A stretch of DNA of 64,000 bases from Pleionea mediterranea (GCF_003148745.1 NZ_QGGU01000005.1:124001-188000), one strand, 5' to 3'; positions 10,098 through 18,758 are shown, numbered from the stretch's first letter. Program-made: numbers and translations. Notes: a model not told the origin generated them from the letters alone.

Positions 10098-11345
10098 CTA
10101 AATGACGGCAAGATAACAGGTCACTTCTTCTCTATCATGATACAGCTGTTTGGCGCTTAACTGATACGGCTTTGAACCAAGAATATCATCTATGATCCGC
10201 TGACACTCGAGCAATGCCTGATAACGCTTTTTCATCGGCAGTTTTAAGTTGAATATAGCACGCTCACAGTCGCCCTCTGCCAGCCAGCTTGCCATAAGCT
10301 CGGCAACCCGCATGGGTTTCTCGACCATATCACACACCAGCCAGTTAACGCGGTACGGTGGCCGAAAGTGGAATCCATCGGCTTTAATATGTTCAACCTG
10401 CCCACTCTTCATTAATGCCTCAGCCATGGCGCCATTATCAATCGCCATCACCTGTAACTCCCGCTTCACTAACTGATAAGTCCAGCCTCCGGGGCAAGCG
10501 CCCAGATCAACCGCCGTTTTACCTAAACCAAACAGTTGCTGCTGCTCAGATTTATCAAAGAAAAACAAAATGGCTTCATCCAACTTTAGGGTGGATCGGC
10601 TTGGCCCGTCCGACGGCATTTTAAGGTGCGCCACACCGCAGGGCCATTTTGGTTGACGCGACTTTAACGAATAGCCAACCACTGCAGAGGTACCCGACGT
10701 GAACAAAAGATTCAGGCACAAGGGTGAATCCGCTTGCCAGATAGCACGGGACTGATTTAATGGATTAACGGATGATTGATGGGCGTCAGTATGAGAGCAG
10801 TTAATATGAGAGATGTCAGTAGGAAAGCTGTCACTTTGTGAGCTATCTGACTGAGGCTCGTTTGTGTTGTTCCTGCAGGTGTTTTTTAAAGCCTGCTTTA
10901 AAGGCGACACCAGTTTTTTACACAGCTTTGCGAGAGACTTACCCTCGTTGGTGTCATTAAACCAGGTGACTATCTGGCATACCTCAGGCCCTGCCGATAT
11001 TAACGCCATAATTCCGGCTACCCGATCAGCAGGATCGAGCTGGCTCAGTTCGGGTAAAGCCAACATCAAATCTCTGGCAAACACCAAATCATTGACCGCC
11101 AACCGTTGAAACAACCGCAAAGCGGAAGCTGTATCGTAACAGACAAACGCAACCTGACCGGATTGCTCCACGGTTTTTACGTAACCATAGACCTCACAGG
11201 TTTGCGCTACAGCCTGAATTTCCTGCCCGGTTTCTGATTCAAACCCCGGACGACACAGCAGCATAACCTGCAGCGGCTCATCTGGTAGATTTTCCAGATG
11301 TTGAAACTGGCTTGACTGAAAAGGCTCGACTAAACAACTAGGCAT
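10098..11345 (-). CDS. rlmM: 23S rRNA 2'-O-ribose methyltransferase RlmM
   Basis: SAM-dependent methylation of 23S rRNA C2498. The N-terminal THUMP-like part begins at the MLLCRPGFESETG motif (residue 28 on). The Rossmann methyltransferase has the SAM loop DLGACPGGWTYQL and the downstream VCDMVEKP and FNLKLPMKKRYQ motifs. At 415 residues it is clearly longer than the ~360 usual. Part of the excess is a 27-residue N-terminal extension (M28 is an alternative start). The rest is a Ser/Asp/Thr-rich insert of about 40 residues with a five-residue period, encoded by a 15-bp tandem repeat at about 10740-10860. Confidence 0.95.
   Translation of the reverse strand: MPSCLVEPFQSSQFQHLENLPDEPLQVMLLCRPGFESETGQEIQAVAQTCEVYGYVKTVEQSGQVAFVCYDTASALRLFQRLAVNDLVFARDLMLALPELSQLDPADRVAGIMALISAGPEVCQIVTWFNDTNEGKSLAKLCKKLVSPLKQALKNTCRNNTNEPQSDSSQSDSFPTDISHINCSHTDAHQSSVNPLNQSRAIWQADSPLCLNLLFTSGTSAVVGYSLKSRQPKWPCGVAHLKMPSDGPSRSTLKLDEAILFFFDKSEQQQLFGLGKTAVDLGACPGGWTYQLVKRELQVMAIDNGAMAEALMKSGQVEHIKADGFHFRPPYRVNWLVCDMVEKPMRVAELMASWLAEGDCERAIFNLKLPMKKRYQALLECQRIIDDILGSKPYQLSAKQLYHDREEVTCYLAVI
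10740..10860. repeat. 15-bp degenerate tandem repeat inside rlmM
   Basis: On the minus strand successive 15-bp units end in GAC/AAC and encode pentads such as SSQSD, SFPTD, ISHIN and CSHTD. The insert is in frame and sits between the THUMP-like part and the methyltransferase domain, so it probably forms a flexible linker. Confidence 0.75.
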
Positions 11346-11427
11346 ATAAAAAATACTGGATGGTCTAATAAGGTATTAACTTAATGACTCTCTGTATGAA
11401 TCATTAACTGTTTTTAAATAGTGATCA

Positions 11428-11760
11428 TTATTTAGGTTTTGGTGCCGAGCCAGCAGGAAACGGAAAGTGCGTCACCACATTGCCTCCCTGTGAGTCGGAA
11501 ACTTTAGCGGTGCCCTGCTTCTCCACTTCATCAATACGGATGATGGCGTGCATCGGAATATAGCTGCGTTTAACACCATCAAATTCGGACTTTAATTTTT
11601 CTTCCGCCGGATCAACCACCACCTGCGCGCGCTCACCAAATAGCAACTGCTCAACTTCCACAAAGCCATACAGACCACTGGAATGAACCTGGCGCGCATA
11701 TATTTCATAATTTTGCCCCTGATTAACAAACAACACTTTATAGATGGGACCGTCACTCAT
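11428..11760 (-). CDS. DUF1820 family protein
   Basis: Small conserved gammaproteobacterial protein of unknown function. The recognisable core runs from SDGPIYKVLFVNQG through the LYGFVEVEQLLFGE and YIPMHAIIRIDEV stretches. The ATG at 11760 gives 110 residues and fits the family start; a TTG nine codons upstream opens the frame but is less likely. No signal peptide or membrane segment. It is divergent from the methyltransferase at 11945, and the shared upstream region contains a strong inverted repeat. Confidence 0.85.
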   Translation of the reverse strand: MSDGPIYKVLFVNQGQNYEIYARQVHSSGLYGFVEVEQLLFGERAQVVVDPAEEKLKSEFDGVKRSYIPMHAIIRIDEVEKQGTAKVSDSQGGNVVTHFPFPAGSAPKPK

Positions 11761-11846
11761 AAGGAAAAGACTCTCTTGTTTAATCAAATTAAGCTGGCCG
11801 CTATTCTACAGCAGCGCCGAATAAAACACAGCCTTCGCAGCATCGG

Positions 11847-11869
11847 ACACTGATTGACACAATTAGTGT
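11847..11869. promoter_or_regulatory. Inverted repeat in the divergent promoter region
   Basis: Arms ACACTGATTG and CAATTAGTGT flank three bases, with one mismatch. An outer AGCGCCGAA/TTCGGCGCT pair extends it to about 11812-11877. It lies between the divergent DUF1820 and methyltransferase genes, where an operator would be expected. No regulator can be assigned. Confidence 0.45.
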
Positions 11870-11944
11870 TTCGGCGCTAACACAGGTTGTTAGTCTGAGT
11901 TATACTTGCGCCAACATTCATAGACGTCCAAAAGCCGTAATACC

Positions 11945-12541
11945 ATGACACCAGCCAAACTACCCATCACTGAAAAATTACGAACGCCACTAAGCTTCAC
12001 CACCGAACTGAAAGGCCACCCCTTAAAATTTCAGTCCACCTGGGGCGTATTTTCCCCTCGTGAAGTTGATGAAGGCAGCCGCCTGCTGCTCGACCATATT
12101 AGCCTGTCAGCCGATGCGGACTGCTTCGATCTGGGTTGCGGCTATGGTGTACTGGGGATCACTCTGGCGAAAATGGCACCGGATGGCACCACCCTGATGG
12201 CCGATAAAGATTTTGTTGCGGTAGATTACGCCAACGAGAACGCCCAACTCAACTCAGCAAGTAATGCCAAAGCCATTCTCAGTAATGGATTTGAGCAACT
12301 CAATGATGAGAAGTTTGACGTGATCGTCTCCAATATTCCGGCAAAAGTGGGTAACGAGATGTTGACCTTATTTTTGTACGATGCCCTAGAGCACCTTAAA
12401 CCTGGCGGCCAATTTTACGTGGTCACCATTAATGGCTTAAGACAATTTATGAAGCGCAACTTTAATGATGTTTTTGGCAATTACAAGAAACACAAACAGG
12501 GCAAAAATTACACCGTAGCCAGTGCGACAAAAGTGTCATAA
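11945..12541 (+). CDS. Class I SAM-dependent methyltransferase (MTS/RsmC-like)
   Basis: 198-residue single-domain methyltransferase. The SAM-binding loop is FDLGCGYGVLGITLAK (about residues 60-75), and the acidic loop motif follows at DKDF. The catalytic NPPx position reads SNIPAK, so the usual NPP is altered to NIP. This resembles small-domain rRNA methyltransferases, but the substrate is not predictable. A TATACT-like -10 lies near 11898. It is followed by a long non-coding stretch and not by an operon partner. Confidence 0.85.
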   Translation: MTPAKLPITEKLRTPLSFTTELKGHPLKFQSTWGVFSPREVDEGSRLLLDHISLSADADCFDLGCGYGVLGITLAKMAPDGTTLMADKDFVAVDYANENAQLNSASNAKAILSNGFEQLNDEKFDVIVSNIPAKVGNEMLTLFLYDALEHLKPGGQFYVVTINGLRQFMKRNFNDVFGNYKKHKQGKNYTVASATKVS

Positions 12542-13028
12542 TTGACCAATCTGGCACCGTCACTGACCTGTAATAATGTTTCCACAGAAGCTGTGGATAA
12601 CTATGGGGAAAAGTTTTTTAAAAGGTCTGTCAGCCCTGATAAATCCACGACCTTATACAGATTGTATATTTTTTAACCTCTTTTTATTTTTCCTTTATTA
12701 TCAATAGGTTACAAACAATATCTCACTCGATTAAAGATTAGGCACATTGTTTGTTTGTTGTGCAGAGCGCCAAAAATAATTAAATTTTTTCTGTGGATTA
12801 CTATTGACTTTCAGATTCATATACGACTTTTGTTGGCTTTCATCAAACTGTTACATGGTTATTTTTTAATCACTCGGTTTGCAGCCAATTATCAAGTGAA
12901 AGTAAATACTAACTGATGATTAAAAATGGTGTAAAAATCCTTTTGTTCAAAGCAAAAATCCAGCTTTGTTAAAGTAAATAAATGCCCGACAGAAATCATC
13001 TGCGCGATAATAGTACGCCAACCTTTGT
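12542..13028. other. AT-rich intergenic region with DnaA-box-like sites
   Basis: No gene is seen. There is one perfect DnaA-box match (TGTGGATAA, 12592-12600), which is half of a TCCACAG/CTGTGGA palindrome, and looser matches near 12638 and 12791. The stretch between is AT-rich. The usual oriC neighbours are absent, so an origin is not claimed. It was probably the original downstream region of the SpmAB-like gene before the RHS island arose. Confidence 0.4.
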
Positions 13029-13126
13029 ATTAGCCAAAGAACCAATAGGCAATAAAAATTGCAGCGGTTATACCAGCCAGATCTGCCGTTAAGCCACAGG
13101 CAATGGCATGGCGTAATTTTCGAATA
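13029..13126. repeat. Left 98-bp direct repeat: copy of the SpmAB-like gene 3' end
   Basis: Matches 14692-14789 at 96 of 98 positions. On the minus strand it encodes the last ~32 codons of the SpmA/SpmB-like protein including its stop, ending in YWFFG. Both differences (13033/14696 and the A/T in the Ala codon) are synonymous third-position changes. It has no upstream coding sequence, so it is a gene-end remnant or an attachment-site-like copy. Confidence 0.93.
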
Positions 13127-13274
13127 CAGACAACACAGCATTTATCCAAATGGCATGTTAATCTCACTTTACAATAAGCTGGTCAGCTCACCTTATTTAA
13201 ACCCAGATGTTCAAGTATAATCTCGCGCTCGCGCGCTATTGAACTCGAATCGCAATTTTTAAAGGAATAACAAC

Positions 13275-14105
13275 ATGAAACTATCGAAGCTTTTACAGCT
13301 ACTCTTTATCATAATCATAGTAACTACTCACTTAAATAGTTTATCAGAAAAGGTAACGATCACCTTTATTCATACCGACCATCTGGGCTCGCCCATTATG
13401 GCAACTGATGAAGAGGGACAAGTAAAATGGCGCGAGGAATATCAACCATTTGGAAAACAACTCACTAATGCAGATAATAATAATAACGTGGGTTTCACCG
13501 GTCATAAAGATGATAAATCACTCGGCTTATCTTATATGCAAGCACGGTGGTATCACCCTGAAGCTGGGCGTTTTATGTCGTTGGATCCCATACGTTATCG
13601 CGATGTCCATTCGTACAATCGGTATGTTTATGGGAATAACAATCCGTACAAGTATGTGGATCCGGACGGTAGGGAAGTTCGAAATCCAAATAAACATAGA
13701 GTTCACCCGGCTACAGTGATCAAGCTTGACAGGTTGGATAAAAACACCCCCGGCGTTGACTACATTATTACGAGCGGACAAAGAACAGCTGAACATAATA
13801 AAAAAATTGGAGGTGCAAAAAGCTCTCATCATGTTACAAGTAATGGAGGAACTGGAGTCGATGCAAATCCCTCAGTAACAAGTGCTGCTCCAATAGGTAC
13901 AGATACAGACTCTATTGCTGAAGAAGCATCAAAGGCTGGCTTCACAGGCATCATCACTTATACCAAAGAAGATGGAACTTCTAACAATGCTGATGCAAAT
14001 GGTGGTAGATTACATTTAGATAGTCGAAAAGTTAAATTTCATGCTAGGCAAAAAAAAAATTCTAAAAGGGAAAAGTATTATGAAAAGAGGAATTATGGAA
14101 AATAA
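13275..14105 (+). CDS. Secreted RHS core tip with M15-like zinc peptidase domain (putative toxin)
   Basis: 276 residues in three parts. Residues 1-26 look like a Sec signal peptide or anchor. Residues ~31-131 are the conserved end of an RHS repeat-associated core (HTDHLGSP, GLSYMQARWYHPEAGRF, YGNNNPYKYVDPDG). Residues ~140-255 resemble peptidase M15: SGQRTAEHNKKIGGAKSSHH, then VD and LHLD. The likely zinc ligands are H185 or H186, D196 and H247, a pattern used to cut D-Ala or L-Ala-D-Glu bonds in peptidoglycan. The long YD-repeat shell of normal Rhs proteins is missing. It starts with ATG behind AAAGGAAT, with a TATAAT at 13216. A peptidoglycan-targeting toxin role is inferred. Confidence 0.75.
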   Translation: MKLSKLLQLLFIIIIVTTHLNSLSEKVTITFIHTDHLGSPIMATDEEGQVKWREEYQPFGKQLTNADNNNNVGFTGHKDDKSLGLSYMQARWYHPEAGRFMSLDPIRYRDVHSYNRYVYGNNNPYKYVDPDGREVRNPNKHRVHPATVIKLDRLDKNTPGVDYIITSGQRTAEHNKKIGGAKSSHHVTSNGGTGVDANPSVTSAAPIGTDTDSIAEEASKAGFTGIITYTKEDGTSNNADANGGRLHLDSRKVKFHARQKKNSKREKYYEKRNYGK

Positions 14106-14604
14106 ATTTACTGGTCTAATTTGCTTTTTATTAGTCAGTTGCTCTTCGAATATCATTGCAGATGTAAATTTATCTGTTGAATTAAATGGTAGGTTAAACA
14201 TTAACAGTAAAGAATTTACACTTGAGAACAGACATGCAGCATTATTAAAAAAATTCACAGTAAAAAAATCACCGATAATTGGAGATGCTAGCGGCAATGA
14301 AGTCAAGACTGGGTACTATTTAAATAATAACCCTCAATTTACTGTTGAAGTTAGCGAAAACAAAATATATCGAATAAACGTATACACACCAGATATTCCT
14401 GTCAACTTCAGAGAAGAGATTATTAAAGTTAGCCATAAAATATCAAATATAGTTAATGACAAATGTTCTTTTCTTAAAGGAGAAGAAACAGGTTGGTTTA
14501 TTGATTGTGGTCTGCCTTCAAAAGTAATTCTTTACACTGACTGTAAAGAAACTGTTACAGAACAGTGTGTAGTAAATAGGATTTTGTTAAACAATTATCC
14601 ATAA
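14095..14604 (+). CDS. Lipoprotein, putative periplasmic immunity protein
   Basis: No family recognised. The ATG at 14095 has an ideal AAGAGG ribosome site; ATG 14080 is an alternative. The 169-residue product has a lipoprotein signal with lipobox LVSC (Cys16), then a mainly beta-rich, Lys/Asn-rich periplasmic domain with four to five further cysteines. It overlaps the end of the RHS-M15 gene by 11 bases. That placement and export to the same compartment as the predicted peptidase suggest an immunity lipoprotein. This is inference from layout only. Confidence 0.65.
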   Translation: MENKFTGLICFLLVSCSSNIIADVNLSVELNGRLNINSKEFTLENRHAALLKKFTVKKSPIIGDASGNEVKTGYYLNNNPQFTVEVSENKIYRINVYTPDIPVNFREEIIKVSHKISNIVNDKCSFLKGEETGWFIDCGLPSKVILYTDCKETVTEQCVVNRILLNNYP

Positions 14605-14691
14605 TTTTAGAATAGAGAAGTCTCTTAATATTAACTAATATGAGCCAGTTCTTCCTGCACTTATGAACCGGCGATTATGAAACCCATATGC

Positions 14692-14789
14692 ATTACCCAA
14701 AGAACCAATAGGCAATAAAAATTGCAGCGGTTATACCAGCCAGATCAGCCGTTAAGCCACAGGCAATGGCATGGCGTAATTTTCGAATA
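14692..14789. repeat. Right 98-bp direct repeat: 3' end of the intact SpmAB-like gene
   Basis: The copy inside the intact gene. It begins one base beyond the stop and ends where the left copy diverges (CGAATA, then different sequence). The two copies are in the same orientation and 1663 bp apart. Confidence 0.93.
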
Positions 14790-15919
14790 TTCACCGCACC
14801 AAAATAAACCGCTAATACATAAAATGTGGTTTCGGTGCTGCCCTGAAAAATCGCGGCCAGTCGTCCGGCAAAAGAATCCACACCGTGGGTATTCATGGTT
14901 TCCAACATCATCGCCCGGGCACCGCTGCCCGAAAAAGGATTCATTAACCCGGTTGGTAATGCGGCAACAAATTCGGTACTGCCACCCAATGCAGAAACAA
15001 CCGCGGCAATACTCCCAAGCACCAAATCAAACAATCCACTGGATCGCAATAATCCAATCGCCACCAACATGGCCACCAGATACGGCATTATTTTAACCGC
15101 CAGCTCAAATCCCTGTTTAGCGCCCTCGATAAACTCTTCGTAAACCGCAACCCGCTTATACAACGCCAGCGCCACAAATGCGGTTATGGCGGTAATTAAT
15201 ATGCCATTCCCCAGCGCAGAGGATACCGATGCCATCTGTTCCGGTGGCAGCGACTGAAATCCCCAGATAATACTGACCAGCAACAGCAAAGCGACCAGCA
15301 AGTAACTCATCACCACACGATTGAACAAATTAATCTTTTGCACAGCCGCCACCACCAATAGTCCAACCAATGTCGATGCAGAGGTGGCCAGAATAATTGG
15401 AATAAACACATCCGCCGGTTGCGCAGCCTGTTGCTGTGCCCGGTACATCAGTATAGTGACCGGAAACAAAGTTACTGACGATGTATTCAATACCAGAAAC
15501 AGTATTTGGGCATTACTGGCGGCATCTTTTTCCGGGTTGACCTGCTGCATGCTTTCCATTGCTTTTATTCCGGCAGGGGTTGCTGCATTATCGAGGCCAA
15601 AAATATTCGCCGCCATATTCATGGTGATATGACCAAACGCCGGATGATTTTTTGGCAGCTCCGGCATTAACCGGTGAAACAAAGGCGAAAAGACTTGTGA
15701 CAACACATTGAGTGCACCCGACGCCTCTGCCAGTTTAAGGATCCCCATCCAGAAACACAGCAAGCCCACCAGCCCAAGTGCAATTTCGATACTCAGTGAT
15801 GCCATATCAAATACCGATGTCATCATGTCACTGAACACCGCCACCTGATCGTTTACCAGCCACTGCCATAAAGCAGCAAAAAATGCCGACAGGATAAAAC
15901 CAGACCAGACTTTATTCAT
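14693..15919 (-). CDS. SpmA/SpmB-like nucleoside recognition (Gate) membrane protein
   Basis: 408-residue polytopic membrane protein with two Gate domains fused end to end. The N-terminal half resembles SpmA (FWMGILKLAEASG, MNMAANIFGLDNAATPAG). The C-terminal half resembles SpmB (PYLVAMLVAIGLLRSSG, FQGSTETTFYVLAVYFGAV). In Bacillus the homologues act in spore maturation, but in non-sporulating Gammaproteobacteria the role is unknown; transport of a small molecule is plausible. Its last 32 codons are duplicated at 13029-13126, beyond the RHS island. It is divergent from the PAS-GGDEF gene. Confidence 0.9.
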   Translation of the reverse strand: MNKVWSGFILSAFFAALWQWLVNDQVAVFSDMMTSVFDMASLSIEIALGLVGLLCFWMGILKLAEASGALNVLSQVFSPLFHRLMPELPKNHPAFGHITMNMAANIFGLDNAATPAGIKAMESMQQVNPEKDAASNAQILFLVLNTSSVTLFPVTILMYRAQQQAAQPADVFIPIILATSASTLVGLLVVAAVQKINLFNRVVMSYLLVALLLLVSIIWGFQSLPPEQMASVSSALGNGILITAITAFVALALYKRVAVYEEFIEGAKQGFELAVKIMPYLVAMLVAIGLLRSSGLFDLVLGSIAAVVSALGGSTEFVAALPTGLMNPFSGSGARAMMLETMNTHGVDSFAGRLAAIFQGSTETTFYVLAVYFGAVNIRKLRHAIACGLTADLAGITAAIFIAYWFFG

Positions 15920-16193
15920 TATTATTCGTTCTCAATGGTTTAATTAAATAGCGTATTTCTCGTCGCAAAGTCTACTGGCATTACAGGGTGTATAGCAAAC
16001 CTGAGCATTCAACACGATTTTAGGCCTATCATTTACCCCACTCAATTACTGATAGATCGATTAATGTCGTTTTAATTTTTTATATCGATCACGCATTAAC
16101 AGCCCGATCATCCGACCAATATCTCATAAAGGAATTTTTCGATTAACTTGGCTATACTCTATATTCGGCAGATAATAATCAGGATGGCTCGAC

Positions 16194-17612
16194 ATGGAGC
16201 ACAATGAAGCCTTTGACCTGTCCGGTATCAGTCTCAAAAGCCTGCTACAAAATGCTCACATTGGTGTGGTTATTCATCGATGGGATACTTCCATCGTCTA
16301 CGCCAACCCCACCGCCATAAAACTGCTCCGGTTAACCTACGATCAAATTATCGGCAAAGATGCCAAAGATCCCAAATGGCAATTTATTGATGAGTCAGGA
16401 CGCTCGCTGCAAATTGAAGAATACCCCGTCTGTAAAGTTAAACGCTTCAAAAGCCCTTTATCCAACGAAGTATTAGGACTGGACGACTCCAGTAGTCAAA
16501 ATATAACCTGGTTTAACGTTAACGCTTACCATGAAATGGATCAGGGTGAAGGCTTTATAGTGGTCACCTTTATGGACATAACAGACCAGAAGAGTATGTT
16601 TTCCTTCAGGAATGTATTGGAAAAATCCGATGACGTTGTCATTGTTACCGAAGCCGATGATATAGAGGCACCGCTAGGCCCTAAAATTGTGTATGTTAAT
16701 GATGCCTTTGAAAAACTAACAGGTTACAGTCGGGAAGAGGTCATTGGCGAAACGCCAAGAATTTTACAAGGCAAGCATACCGATAAGACTGCAATAAAAC
16801 GTATCAAGCAATCGTTAACGGATAAAAAACCAATCCGGGAAACGATTTTAAATTACAGTAAAACCGGCCATCCTTACTGGTTAGAAATGAATATATTTCC
16901 ACTCAAGAATAAATTTGGTCAAGTAACTCATTTTGCAGCCATTGAGCGTGATATCACAGAAATGATTTATCATGCGGAACAGCTTGAAAAAAGAAACAAA
17001 GATTTAAAAGAAATGAAGCATAATCTACAAGTCCTGGTGGAAGAAAAAACCCAAAAATTGCGGGTCGCCAACAAAAAGCTTGAGCAATTGGCCTATTACG
17101 ATCCATTAACTAATTTACCCAACCGACGAAGCTTTATTGATCAGGCAGAAAAGCAAGTATCAGCCTGCACCAGAAACCACTACACACTGGTGACAGGCCT
17201 GCTCGATGTCGATAATTTCAAATTGATTAACGACACCCACGGCCACGACATTGGTGATAAAGTTCTTCAACATATTTCACGTCAACTGGAAATCATCTTT
17301 CGACAGGAAGACATCTATGGCCGCATCGGTGGAGAAGAGTTTGCCTTTTCCATTGTGATAGAAGACGGTAAGCACGCAAAATACATCGGCGAACGAATTT
17401 GCCAGGAGATCGAAGAGCAACCAATAATGACATCGGATAAAAATATTAATATCACCGTCAGTATTGGTATGTGCATTAATTACCCGGAAACGTTTCCAAC
17501 CACACTAAATGAAGCTATAAAAAAAGCAGACCTATGTTTATACAAAGCAAAAAATAATGGTAAAAATTGTGTTATTACTACGGATGATGATCAGTGTACG
17601 CCAGCAGCTTGA
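16194..17612 (+). CDS. PAS-PAS-GGDEF diguanylate cyclase
   Basis: 472-residue probable diguanylate cyclase. PAS 1 covers about residues 12-130 and PAS 2 about 135-265. A coiled coil (about 265-300) precedes GGDEF (about 300-465). The active site is GGEEF, with an RxxD inhibitory site (RQED) five residues before it, so the enzyme should be active and product-inhibited. PAS 2 has LOV-like spacing (GETPRILQG) but lacks the flavin-binding Cys, so it is not a blue-light LOV. No membrane segment, so it is probably cytoplasmic. It ends just before the cassette array. Confidence 0.9.
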   Translation: MEHNEAFDLSGISLKSLLQNAHIGVVIHRWDTSIVYANPTAIKLLRLTYDQIIGKDAKDPKWQFIDESGRSLQIEEYPVCKVKRFKSPLSNEVLGLDDSSSQNITWFNVNAYHEMDQGEGFIVVTFMDITDQKSMFSFRNVLEKSDDVVIVTEADDIEAPLGPKIVYVNDAFEKLTGYSREEVIGETPRILQGKHTDKTAIKRIKQSLTDKKPIRETILNYSKTGHPYWLEMNIFPLKNKFGQVTHFAAIERDITEMIYHAEQLEKRNKDLKEMKHNLQVLVEEKTQKLRVANKKLEQLAYYDPLTNLPNRRSFIDQAEKQVSACTRNHYTLVTGLLDVDNFKLINDTHGHDIGDKVLQHISRQLEIIFRQEDIYGRIGGEEFAFSIVIEDGKHAKYIGERICQEIEEQPIMTSDKNINITVSIGMCINYPETFPTTLNEAIKKADLCLYKAKNNGKNCVITTDDDQCTPAA

Positions 17613-17670
17613 TGTTTATTGGTTAACACTCTATTAGCTCACAACAAAACTTTATAACGTCAGCAGTAGG

Positions 17671-18078
17671 TTACGTTTTTTTAACACTGTTTTGATAATT
17701 AATCAGAAGACAACTGCCCATGATTTGACCATATACATTAGCTTTAGCAATTCCCTTTACTTCTTTAGGGATATAGTTTCCTGAAAGCTTCTCAAGACAA
17801 AAATCGAGAATCTCCTCCACGACTTTTTCACAGTCTTTACGAGCACCTTTATACACATAAATGAACTTTGCTTTAGGGTCGCTACATAACCCCGGAATGC
17901 TACTCGCCTTAAAATTATGAAACCATTGTTCACGTGGCATTATCAACACACCATCCACAACTTTTGGATCAAAAAGCGTTCGTTCTGAGGGTGGTACATA
18001 CTTAACATCTTTTTTGATGGTCTGATTTGATGCACAGCCAACCAACAAATAAATTAATATCGCAACAATATACTTCAT
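17671..18078 (-). CDS. Small lipoprotein, cassette-like gene
   Basis: 135 residues from ATG 18078, which has a strong GAGGT ribosome site. The longer open frame upstream is non-coding. The N-terminus is a lipoprotein signal with lipobox LVGC (Cys15). The mature part has several cysteines (CSDPKAK, DCEKVVEEILDFC, GSCLL) that may form disulfides. I do not recognise the family. It is probably the last cassette of the array on this side; the short gap to the GGDEF gene shows no clear attC. Confidence 0.65.
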   Translation of the reverse strand: MKYIVAILIYLLVGCASNQTIKKDVKYVPPSERTLFDPKVVDGVLIMPREQWFHNFKASSIPGLCSDPKAKFIYVYKGARKDCEKVVEEILDFCLEKLSGNYIPKEVKGIAKANVYGQIMGSCLLINYQNSVKKT

Positions 18079-18392
18079 TATTACCTCAATACATAATGCC
18101 ACATTATCTCTTACATAACGCCATGTTAGACGCATGTGACGAAGGCGCGCCCGGTTGAACGCTTGACCATATTTTTGCGCAACTTCAAAAGAAACTGCGT
18201 TCACACCACCTTAATTATGGCCAGTAACTGCACTCTCATCTTTCAGACAAAAACTACTTTAAATACCAGCCGCACTACAAAATGCCAAGTACTTACTTTT
18301 TGTATAGGGAAAGCTTTGTTGAGTGTAGTTTGCAGTCAAGTGGCGTAGCCACCCAAAAAAATCAACAAACAAAAGGTTTCCGAATAACAATG
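18079..18392. other. Long spacer, possible large attC or geneless cassette
   Basis: No supported gene. The edges carry TAACGCC near 18116 and AATAACAATGTTATG near 18380, which resemble attC outer boxes. A GTGGCGTAGCCAC hairpin lies near 18340. The distance of ~275 bp is too long for one ordinary attC, so a large attC or a geneless cassette is possible. Confidence 0.35.
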
Positions 18393-18758
18393 TTATGTGT
18401 TTCGCGTGTTTTCACCATCTGCTTGCATATGCTCGTGATGTATTTCTGACTTCTGTTTTTCTACCATTTCAATGCGATTCTTCACACCTGGATTAAACAC
18501 TGAGTCAGCCTCCATAAAACCGCCAGCTACAGATGAACTTCCCGATTGTGATTTATAGCCCTTAAACCATCCAATGTTTCCGAGTTTATTTGCTAAAAAA
18601 ATTCCAAAAACAGGAACAGTCCAAACCAATACCCACAAGCTAACTTTCTTCCTCAGAGTTGGTATCCAGTTATATATTTCCCTACTCATTAGAGCATTTA
18701 GGTAAATTAATAGAACAACTATCAGGAGTATAAATGCGTATAGTGTTGGGTTTTTCAA
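18393..18758 (-). CDS. Small two-helix membrane protein, cassette gene
   Basis: 121 residues, no family recognised. Two membrane helices (about residues 7-24 and 39-57) are followed by a polar C-terminal half rich in Ser, Glu and His. TTG at 18758 is chosen as start because AAAGGAG sits five bases before it. The stop overlaps a TAACATTG box that may be the R'' end of an attC. It lies in the one-directional cassette array. Confidence 0.6.
   Translation of the reverse strand: MKNPTLYAFILLIVVLLIYLNALMSREIYNWIPTLRKKVSLWVLVWTVPVFGIFLANKLGNIGWFKGYKSQSGSSSVAGGFMEADSVFNPGVKNRIEMVEKQKSEIHHEHMQADGENTRNT

Larger units (their letters stand above)
13127..14691. mobile_element. Small RHS toxin/immunity island between gene-end repeats
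   Basis: A 1565-bp insert between the 98-bp repeats, carrying a secreted RHS-M15 fusion gene and an overlapping lipoprotein gene. Both are on the plus strand, opposite to the host gene. It looks more AT-rich than its surroundings. No integrase, transposase or other mobility gene is present. Recombination between the repeats would remove it and leave the host gene intact. Confidence 0.7.

Noticed and set aside
12947-13141. 64-codon minus-strand frame over the left repeat
   Set aside because: It reads the duplicated SpmAB-like gene end in a different frame from the one that encodes YWFFG, and lacks a ribosome site.
16600-16990. Second PAS domain considered as a LOV photoreceptor
   Set aside because: The spacing is LOV-like, but the flavin-binding Cys is replaced (GETPRILQG), so no photochemistry is expected.
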